Shown here: piece after piece, positions 8,086-13,589 of the stretch
How positions within the stretch are numbered: the first letter of the stretch is position 1
Layout: each line of letters opens with the position of its first letter
DNA from: JAZGEG01 sp964346665
GTDB lineage: Archaea; Aenigmatarchaeota; Aenigmatarchaeia; QMZP01; QMZT01
Assembly (NCBI GenBank): GCA_964346665.1
Contig: CAYFVC010000068.1
Coordinates: forward strand, 1-25,867
Direction of reading: 5' to 3'
Length of the DNA stretch: 25,867 bases
Translations under genes and position numbers: made by a program
The notes under the pieces: model-generated
The model's database searches: none
The model's input: only the letters and a program-made list of their open reading frames with translations
What the model was told of the DNA's origin: nothing

Positions 8086-9512
8086 CGTTTTGGTTTTTTC
8101 TTTTTTGATTTGTGTTTGTGTATGTAGAATGCAATGTTCTTTTCGTCCCGATCTTCATCGTAGAAGACAAACTTTTTCTTTACGGGGTATATCCCGTCAA
8201 AACACGCTTTGCATGTATCCGAATGCCCAATCGCTTCGTCCAGTTCCTTCACCGTGGGGTAGCAGATACGATTTACATTGAGTTTTTTCGCCACCTTTTC
8301 TCCTATCTCCTCCACCGACCCTGTCAATCCTTGTGCGGCGAATGTCTTGCCCTTCGGGTCTTTTATGCACGAGTGTGCGAGAGGCGGACAGGATATCACA
8401 AGGATTATTTCGCTAGCTCCTGCGTTCCTTAATTTGTAAACCATCCCGTCACGAAAGACGGTTCCCCTGACGATGGAATCATCCCCGCAGACGACCTTTT
8501 TCCCCTTAACGAGATCTCTGTTTATGAAGAATTTCGTCCTGGCGACCATCACCCTTTCCTTTGGATTCTCCACCTGAAACGTTCTCTTCGCTCCTGGATT
8601 CTTTACGGAGACCTCATCAAACGGTATGAATGTATTTTTAATTTCACAAAGTCCCTGCTGGTATCCTAGGGCGACGGCCCTCCCGGAATCAGGAGACGCC
8701 ATCACGATGTCAATATCAAGAGGATACCTCCTAGCGAGCTTCCCCCCGAGTGTTTTTCTGACTAAATACACGTTTCTCCCTTCGATAACGGATGTGGGGT
8801 CGGCAAAGTAAACCCATTCGAAAGCGCAGTGCGAATGCTTGTCCTTCTTAAGGACTCTTGATTTCAATCCATCTTTCGATATTATGATCACTTCGCCGGG
8901 TTCGACATCCCTCACGAAATCCGCTTCTGCGATATCCAATGCTTTCGTTTCTGACGCTATTATGTACGTATCATCCTTTTTACCAAGGCACATAGGCTTG
9001 ATCCCTTTAGGGTCTCTGAAGGCTATCAGGTAAAACTTCCCTCCCTTCCGAGCGGTTATCACCACGTTGTAGGGACCCCTACCATCAAGTTTTTCCATAA
9101 GTTTCTCAACAGCGGAATAAAAATTCCCAGTTTCCTTTAGATAATCCAAAAAGAGCGTTCTCATAACGCTGTCATGCTTCTTCTCCCCGAATCCGAGAAG
9201 CACACCGTCCATCGCCAACGAGATGTTAACGTTTTCCTCGCCCCATTGCTCCACGGGTTGTAAATCGCCCGTCCTTTCATAAAGGGTGTGCCCTATCCCA
9301 ACCCAAGGCTTCATTTTTTTCAGGCTTTCCAGTCTATCCTTCAAAAAATAGTAAACAAGTATGTCCCCCCTCAGCGTTCGAAAGTATTTCCCGTCGTTTA
9401 CGCTTATACCGCAGCCCTCCTCTCCCCTGTGCTGCAAGGCCGCTAATCCGTAGAATAATTCACCTACTATATTCTTTTTGTCAACCGAGTATATCCCGAT
9501 TATACCAGACAT
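8082..9512 (-). CDS. purF: Amidophosphoribosyltransferase homologue with a degenerate glutaminase site
   Basis: PurF makes phosphoribosylamine from PRPP and amide nitrogen. The C-terminal phosphoribosyltransferase domain has the PRPP loop 'VCGDDSIVRGTVF' (residues 341-353) and 'FRDPKGIKPMCLG'. Bacillus-type Fe-S ligands appear intact: C229 in 'HCAFEWVYF', C382 in 'PPLAHSC', and C434/C437 in 'CKACFDG'. The N-terminal Ntn-glutaminase fold is kept ('GLAALQHRG'), but its chemistry is not. The nucleophile after the initiator Met is Ser (MSGIIG; normally MCGI). The GHxRY arginine is Leu77. The oxyanion 'HNG' is M-D102-G. An in-frame stop lies just upstream, so no longer start could supply a Cys. 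The protein is 476 residues and ends in a Lys-rich tail. It may be ammonia-dependent. Family call is sure; loss of glutaminase is inferred. Confidence 0.92.
   Translation of the reverse strand: MSGIIGIYSVDKKNIVGELFYGLAALQHRGEEGCGISVNDGKYFRTLRGDILVYYFLKDRLESLKKMKPWVGIGHTLYERTGDLQPVEQWGEENVNISLAMDGVLLGFGEKKHDSVMRTLFLDYLKETGNFYSAVEKLMEKLDGRGPYNVVITARKGGKFYLIAFRDPKGIKPMCLGKKDDTYIIASETKALDIAEADFVRDVEPGEVIIISKDGLKSRVLKKDKHSHCAFEWVYFADPTSVIEGRNVYLVRKTLGGKLARRYPLDIDIVMASPDSGRAVALGYQQGLCEIKNTFIPFDEVSVKNPGAKRTFQVENPKERVMVARTKFFINRDLVKGKKVVCGDDSIVRGTVFRDGMVYKLRNAGASEIILVISCPPLAHSCIKDPKGKTFAAQGLTGSVEEIGEKVAKKLNVNRICYPTVKELDEAIGHSDTCKACFDGIYPVKKKFVFYDEDRDEKNIAFYIHKHKSKKKKPKR
8088..8107 (+). terminator. 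U-rich terminator of kae1, inside the purF 3' end
   Basis: Right after the kae1 stop (8083-8085) the plus strand reads GTTTTGGTTTTTTCTTTTTT, the kind of oligo-T tract that stops archaeal RNA polymerase. The same bases read on the minus strand encode the lysine-rich tail of PurF. The signal is therefore compatible with both uses. No hairpin is evident. Confidence 0.45.
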
Positions 9513-9550
9513 TTTATTTTCTTAACAAGGAGATTTTTAAGTTTGAGCTA

Positions 9551-9769
9551 TTAACCAGTTCCTGCGAAATAAAAGTATCCACCCATGTTTCGACGTCTTT
9601 TGCTCATTTCTTCTGGACCTGGACATGAAGTTCGATTCTGACATCTAGAATCAGGTTTGGTGCATTCATAACTGCACATTATAATAGTATTTGGAGGGAG
9701 TTTTGCAATAAGATAACTTATACCTATATTGACACCTTCGGATTGTCTCAGATAATCATTTTTTGCCAT
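9551..9769 (-). CDS. Unknown 72-residue four-cysteine protein
   Basis: I do not recognise this protein. The start is set by AGGTGAT placed four bases before the ATG at 9769, a clear Shine-Dalgarno; the more upstream in-frame ATG (9787) lacks one. The C-terminal half has four cysteines at 32, 36, 43 and 49 (C-x3-C-x6-C-x5-C), which could bind zinc or form disulfides, followed by a basic patch (KRRR, 57-60) and an aromatic, glycine-rich end. There is no membrane segment. It lies 38 bases upstream of purF on the same strand and is divergent from mre11. The good ribosome site and clean placement support a real gene; function is unknown. Confidence 0.6.
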   Translation of the reverse strand: MAKNDYLRQSEGVNIGISYLIAKLPPNTIIMCSYECTKPDSRCQNRTSCPGPEEMSKRRRNMGGYFYFAGTG

Positions 9770-9800
9770 CGAATCACCTAATATCATTTAAACCCGAACC

Positions 9801-9807
9801 TTTAAAT
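9801..9807 (+). promoter_or_regulatory. TATA-like box of mre11
   Basis: TTTAAAT lies 39 bases upstream of the mre11 ATG at 9847, in the 77-base gap from the divergent small gene. A TBP site here would start transcription about 10-15 bases before the ATG, which has no Shine-Dalgarno, as in many archaeal near-leaderless messages. A second TTTAAA near 9787-9792 may serve the opposite strand. Confidence 0.4.
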
Positions 9808-9846
9808 TCCTTATCATTTTTATTACCTTTTCCTAATTTAATACCC

Positions 9847-11121
9847 ATGAGAATTGCGATTCTTTCGGACTTCCATTTCGGCTTCGGGGCAGGAACGGAA
9901 AGGCAGGAAGATTCTTATGAGGCGTTTAGGGAAGCGATCGAGAAAACGAAGGACTGCGATCTCATAATTTTCGGCGGCGATGTTTTCGACACCCGAAATC
10001 CTGATGCTGAAACCTTGACGAAGGCGATGGAACTCATGATAAAACCATTGCTCGTTAAGAATGATGTGAAGCTCGTGAAGGGGATAGAGAAGGACATTTC
10101 GAAGATCTCGGAGATCGCTCTGATGGGGATCCCGATCGTGGCGATACACGGGACACATGAAAGACGAACGAAAGGCCTGCTTAATCCGGTCGAAGCCCTT
10201 GAAAAAGCCGGTTTTCTTATCTACCTCCACTGCAACGGTGTGATATTCAAGAAAGGAAGCGAGCGTGTCGCTGTTCACGGGATGTCAGGGGTTCCGGACC
10301 AGTACGCGGAAAACGTGATTTCGAATTGGAAACCCAAACCAGAACAAGGGTGCTTCAACATATTCCTCCTCCACCAGTCCGTAACTGAATTCCTATACGC
10401 CCCGCACACGCTCGATCTCAACAAGATCCCGAAGGGCTTCGATCTCTACATCAACGGCCACGTACACGAAGCGAGGCAAAGCAAGTACAACGGAAAATCA
10501 TTCCTCCTTACGGGTTCGCTCATTCCAACCCAGCTCAAGGAAGAATCAGAGAAACTCAAGGGTTTCTGGGTTGTGGAAACGAAGGGTAAAGATGTAAGCG
10601 AAATACAATGGGTTGAGCTAGAAAACCAGAGGAAGGTGTACTACAAAACGTTCGAGAACGAAGGAATAGAAACGATTGAAGGTGAACTCAACAAGATCGT
10701 CCAAGAGAACCCAGAGAAAAAACCGATAGTGAGGCTCAATCTTAAGGGTGCGAAAGATACGCTTGTGAATGAGATAGAAATGAAATTCGCTGAAAAGCTT
10801 CTCCTTTCCTTCAAAAGGGAGAAACACGAAAGGAAACTTCCTTCAAAAACCCTAGAAGAACACAAACTCTCGGTTGAGGAGATGGGGAAAAAGATTCTGC
10901 TGGAGAATTTGAAGAAGGCGAACCTCGATCCGAAAACATTCGAAAATCTCTTCGAACTTCTCGTTGAAGGAAAAACGGAAGAAGCGATGGAGAGGCTGAT
11001 GAAAATCCCCGTAAGGAAGGAAAGAGCAGAGAAGCCGAAGACACCAAAAAAGGAGGAAAAGAGGGAAGAGAAAAAAGTAAAGGTGAAACAAACCACACTT
11101 TTCGAGAAGAAAACTAATTAA
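9847..11121 (+). CDS. mre11: Mre11-family DNA repair nuclease
   Basis: This metallophosphoesterase acts with Rad50 on DNA double-strand ends. Motifs in order are D8-x-H10 ('LSDFHFG'), 'GGDVFD' (D45), 'HGTHERR' (H104), 'LLHQS' (H176) and 'NGHVHEAR' (H205, H207). The third motif is normally GNH[D/E]; here the metal-ligand Asn is Thr103. The capping region runs to about residue 300. A helical, Lys/Glu-rich tail ends in 'KQTTLFEKKTN', which matches the first half of a PIP box. I start at the ATG at 9847 because the 28 residues encoded before it are not conserved, D8 is then placed as in other Mre11 proteins, and a TATA-like box precedes it. The protein is 424 residues. No rad50 is in the window. 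Confidence 0.9.
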   Translation: MRIAILSDFHFGFGAGTERQEDSYEAFREAIEKTKDCDLIIFGGDVFDTRNPDAETLTKAMELMIKPLLVKNDVKLVKGIEKDISKISEIALMGIPIVAIHGTHERRTKGLLNPVEALEKAGFLIYLHCNGVIFKKGSERVAVHGMSGVPDQYAENVISNWKPKPEQGCFNIFLLHQSVTEFLYAPHTLDLNKIPKGFDLYINGHVHEARQSKYNGKSFLLTGSLIPTQLKEESEKLKGFWVVETKGKDVSEIQWVELENQRKVYYKTFENEGIETIEGELNKIVQENPEKKPIVRLNLKGAKDTLVNEIEMKFAEKLLLSFKREKHERKLPSKTLEEHKLSVEEMGKKILLENLKKANLDPKTFENLFELLVEGKTEEAMERLMKIPVRKERAEKPKTPKKEEKREEKKVKVKQTTLFEKKTN

Positions 11122-11124
11122 TTT
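11109..11124 (+). repeat. Left copy of 16-base direct repeat flanking the orphan gene
   Basis: GAAAACTAATTAATTT covers the last codons and stop of mre11. It recurs with one mismatch (GAAAACTAATTGATTT) at 11538-11553, on the far side of the AT-rich orphan gene. It could mark an insertion of about 410 bases, or be chance in AT-rich DNA. Confidence 0.4.
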
Positions 11125-11179
11125 CGATATCGAGAGTTCGTATTAGCTTTATAAAACTTGATATCTAGTCTTTGATAAT

Positions 11180-11506
11180 ATGGGATATGAAATCTCTTTT
11201 ATGAAGAAGACTGGCCAAAAAATTGAAGACTACAACGATGTTAAAGAAAAATTGAAATTTTACCCACCAATAGAAAGTATTGAACAAGATGGTGATATAA
11301 TTCTGAAGGTAACAATCCCAGAAAACCCTGTAACAAGAAGAAAACTTTTTGAATCGGCTCTTCTTGAAAAGATGGATAAGTTAGGCTATAAGCAAATATG
11401 GCCCGAAAAAGAGGTAACAAAAAGAGAAATTTTTAAATCGCCCCTTCTTGAATATATGGATAATTTAGACGATGTAGAAAAATCGACCGAAATAAAGGTA
11501 TCTTAA
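11180..11506 (+). CDS. Unknown AT-rich protein with an internal 28-residue repeat
   Basis: I do not recognise this 108-residue protein. It is soluble-looking and highly charged, with no signal or membrane segment and no cysteine. Its C-terminal half is a tandem duplication of a 28-residue unit: 'VTRRKLFESALLEKMDKL' followed by 'VTKREIFKSPLLEYMDNL'. The unit looks like an amphipathic helix pair. The gene is AT-rich (41 G+C in bases 11281-11400 by my count), unlike mre11 before it and tbp after it. It is flanked by a 16-base imperfect direct repeat. These features suggest a recently gained orphan. No Shine-Dalgarno is evident; AT-rich sequence upstream (about 11143-11152) could hold a TATA box. 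Confidence 0.6.
   Translation: MGYEISFMKKTGQKIEDYNDVKEKLKFYPPIESIEQDGDIILKVTIPENPVTRRKLFESALLEKMDKLGYKQIWPEKEVTKREIFKSPLLEYMDNLDDVEKSTEIKVS
11330..11497 (+). repeat. Two tandem 84-base units inside the orphan gene
   Basis: Unit 1 (11330-11413) and unit 2 (11414-11497) start with matching sequence; over the first 54 bases I count 45 identities. The period is exactly 28 codons, so the frame is kept. The second halves of the units have diverged. Confidence 0.7.
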
Positions 11507-11537
11507 AATGAAAACCAAGGTAAATGATATCTGTCTA

Positions 11538-11553
11538 GAAAACTAATTGATTT
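11538..11553 (+). repeat. Right copy of 16-base direct repeat flanking the orphan gene
   Basis: GAAAACTAATTGATTT matches the mre11 3' end (11109-11124) in 15 of 16 bases. See the left copy. It lies in the 88-base gap before tbp. Confidence 0.4.
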
Positions 11554-11594
11554 ACTATAAGATAGATACAAATACATTAATATAGGGTGTTCTT

Positions 11595-12173
11595 GTGGTG
11601 GAATTTTACATAAAGGTCGAGAATGTCGTTGCCTTCGCAGTCCTGGGAAAAAGAATCACCCTCAACAAGCTTGTGGAGAAGATGGAGAACACGGAATACG
11701 AACCCGAGCAGTTCCCAGGTCTCGTTTACAGGATAAAGGATCCGAGAGCCGCAGCGCTTATCTTCTCTTCAGGAAAGATCGTGTGCACGGGCGCGAAGAG
11801 TATATCCATGGCAAAGGATGCGATGAAAAAAATAGTTAATAATATAAGGAAAACCGGGACTTCCATGCCGAGGAAGTTCAAAATAACCATCGAGAACATC
11901 GTGGCGTCGACCAAGATTGAGGTGAAACCGAGACTAATGCTTGAGGAAGTCGCAATGTCTTTGGAAGAGGTAGAATACGAACCCGAGCAGTTCCCAGGTC
12001 TTGTTTACAGGATGAAAAGCCCGAGAACCGCTTTTCTGCTTTTCGGTTCAGGAAAGATAATCTGCACGGGCGGAAGGAACCTCCCAGACATAAACCTCGC
12101 CCTTAACAAATTCAAGAAACGTCTTGAGGGGATCGGGCTGAAGGTCAAACCCGTGAAGGATGAAAAGAAATAA
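11595..12173 (+). CDS. tbp: TATA-binding protein
   Basis: This is the general transcription factor that recognises archaeal TATA boxes and recruits TFB and RNA polymerase. Its two pseudo-repeats are plain: 'EYEPEQFPGLVYR' with 'ALIFSSGKIVCTGAKS' (first half), and 'EYEPEQFPGLVYR' with 'LLFGSGKIICTGG' (second half). The four DNA-kinking phenylalanines known from yeast TBP correspond to F40, F57, F133 and F150, and all are present. At 192 residues it is the normal archaeal length, with a basic C-terminal tail (KPVKDEKK), whereas many archaeal TBPs end in acidic residues. Translation starts at one of two adjacent GTG codons (11595 or 11598); no ATG fits. The isomerase gene follows 34 bases later and may share its transcript. 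Confidence 0.97.
   Translation: MVEFYIKVENVVAFAVLGKRITLNKLVEKMENTEYEPEQFPGLVYRIKDPRAAALIFSSGKIVCTGAKSISMAKDAMKKIVNNIRKTGTSMPRKFKITIENIVASTKIEVKPRLMLEEVAMSLEEVEYEPEQFPGLVYRMKSPRTAFLLFGSGKIICTGGRNLPDINLALNKFKKRLEGIGLKVKPVKDEKK
11694..12001 (+). repeat. 29-base exact repeat between the two halves of tbp
   Basis: Bases 11694-11722 and 11973-12001 are identical over 29 bases, including all synonymous positions. Identity continues with one mismatch through the next 12 bases. The repeat encodes the EYEPEQFPGLVYR segment of each TBP half. The coordinates given span both copies; the sequence between them is not repeated at this level. Confidence 0.85.
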
Positions 12174-12207
12174 TTAAGGGCTTAAGGATTTGAAACAATT
12201 CTTTATT

Positions 12208-13119
12208 ATGAAAAAATTCGAAAAAATTCTGAGGGACATAAAGTCCGTGAAGATCCAGGGGGCGGAGAACGTTGCGAAAGCTTCTATGGAAGCTTTGATA
12301 GCGTACTTCTCAAAAAAGAATTTTCGAAAGCCATACATTTTCATTTCGAAGTTCTCCTCCGCTTCGAAAAGATTGATGAAAACAAGACCTACGGAACCAT
12401 TGCTCAGGAATTCTATCAGGTTCGTGTTAAAGGAAATAGGGTCAGAAGGCGAAACGAATGAAATGACGAACAGGATGTTTTCTGCATGCAGGCAGGTGCT
12501 TTACCATTACGAAGTCGCTGAGAAATCAATCGCTGATATTGGCTCGAACAAGATCGAGAACGGAATGAAAATATTCACGCACTGCCATTCATCGAGCGTT
12601 ACAGGCGCGTTGAAAAGAGCGAAAGAGCAGGGAAAAGATTTCGTTGTTTACAACACGGAGACACGCCCTCTCTTCCAGGGAAGGATAACGGCGAAGGAGC
12701 TAACGAAAGCGAAAATCCATGTTAAACACTTCGTTGATTCAGGAGGGAGGGTCGCTCTGAAAGAATGTGATCTCATGTTAATAGGAGCGGATGCGATAAC
12801 TAGTGAAGGGAAGGTTATAAACAAGATAGGAAGTGAGATGTTCGCGATTGTCGCCGAGAAATACAGTGTCCCGGTTTACGTCCTGGCGGATTCGTGGAAG
12901 TTCGACCCGCAGTCCATATACGGAATCCCCGAACCAATCGAAAAGCGTTCTTCCAAAGAAGTCTGGGATAAGCCTCCTAAGGGTGTGGAAATCTCCAACA
13001 TAGCTTTCGAAAGGGTCGATCCCGACCTCATAGCAGCGATAATTTCCGAGCTTGGGGTATACACCCCGGAAAATTTCGTTTCGGAAGTGAAGAAAACGTA
13101 CCCTTGGCTTTCTAGGTGA
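12208..13119 (+). CDS. Ribose-1,5-bisphosphate isomerase (eIF2B-like family)
   Basis: This family converts ribose-1,5-bisphosphate to ribulose-1,5-bisphosphate in archaeal AMP salvage, feeding type III RuBisCO. The N-terminal 'VKIQGAENVAKASMEAL' and 'TRPTEPLLRNSIRFVL' match the family. The catalytic Cys lies in 'THCHSSSV' (C126 from this start) and the catalytic Asp in 'GADAITSEGKVINKIGS' (D195). The 69-residue spacing equals that of C133 and D202 in the Thermococcus kodakarensis enzyme. The end has 'NIAFERVDPDLIAAIISELG'. I start at the ATG at 12208; the in-frame TTG at 12190 adds six residues and has only a poor ribosome site. The related aIF2B and MtnA proteins are alternatives, but the Cys/Asp pattern favours the isomerase. 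No AMP phosphorylase or RuBisCO gene is in the window. Confidence 0.85.
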   Translation: MKKFEKILRDIKSVKIQGAENVAKASMEALIAYFSKKNFRKPYIFISKFSSASKRLMKTRPTEPLLRNSIRFVLKEIGSEGETNEMTNRMFSACRQVLYHYEVAEKSIADIGSNKIENGMKIFTHCHSSSVTGALKRAKEQGKDFVVYNTETRPLFQGRITAKELTKAKIHVKHFVDSGGRVALKECDLMLIGADAITSEGKVINKIGSEMFAIVAEKYSVPVYVLADSWKFDPQSIYGIPEPIEKRSSKEVWDKPPKGVEISNIAFERVDPDLIAAIISELGVYTPENFVSEVKKTYPWLSR

Positions 13120-13120
13120 T

Positions 13121-13483
13121 TCACTGCTTTATTATTCTCGGGCTTTTTGACACGTCAACAACGAAGTTCCCGTAGAGAATGTTTCTTCCCAAAATGATGG
13201 GGTATTTCATATGGGAACGGTCGTTCAGGTTCGCTTCCACCTCGAACTTCTTCCCCCTGATTTTGATTGTAACCTTCACAACAGGTCTGTAGTCCAGCTC
13301 TTTCGTTATTGGGGCTTTGGTTTTGTACATCCTCGTTACCGGTCCTAGCTTGGCCTTCCCAGCGAGTTCTATATCTATCGATGTCATCTTCGCTCCGGTG
13401 TCCACAAGAGCTTCAGCCTCCACCACGTTTCCATTCCCGTAAATCTTAACCTTCTCTATCAGGCCTATTGTTTTCTTTGGCAT
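13121..13483 (-). CDS. RimB-like retropepsin-type aspartic protease
   Basis: This protein belongs to the small family once called 'ATP-dependent zinc protease' and now seen as single-domain retropepsin-like aspartic proteases (RimB). The active-site triad D28-T-G-A lies in 'EALVDTGAKMTSID'. The characteristic 'DRSHMKYPIILGRNIL' and the C-terminal 'FVVDVSKSPRI' match the family. At 120 residues it is a single retropepsin half, so it should act as a dimer. In bacteria RimB trims poly-glutamate tails added by RimK. No RimK-like ligase is in this window, so the substrate here is unknown. It is convergent with the isomerase (1 base between them) and divergent from hef across a 106-base AT-rich gap. 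Confidence 0.88.
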   Translation of the reverse strand: MPKKTIGLIEKVKIYGNGNVVEAEALVDTGAKMTSIDIELAGKAKLGPVTRMYKTKAPITKELDYRPVVKVTIKIRGKKFEVEANLNDRSHMKYPIILGRNILYGNFVVDVSKSPRIIKQ

Positions 13484-13589
13484 AACAAAAACCTGTTTTC
13501 ATGCATTTTAATTATTATCTGAGGTCTCTAATAAAATTTTCAGAATTTTTGCGAAACAAAAATAATAAATCTTTAAACAATCTATAACT

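Noticed and set aside
9763..9846. N-terminal extension of Mre11
   Set aside because: The extra 28 residues are not typical, cover the likely promoter, and push the conserved first metal motif away from its usual place near residue 8.
12190..12207. TTG start for the ribose-1,5-bisphosphate isomerase
   Set aside because: It gives six extra residues without a well-spaced ribosome site; an ATG follows at once at 12208.
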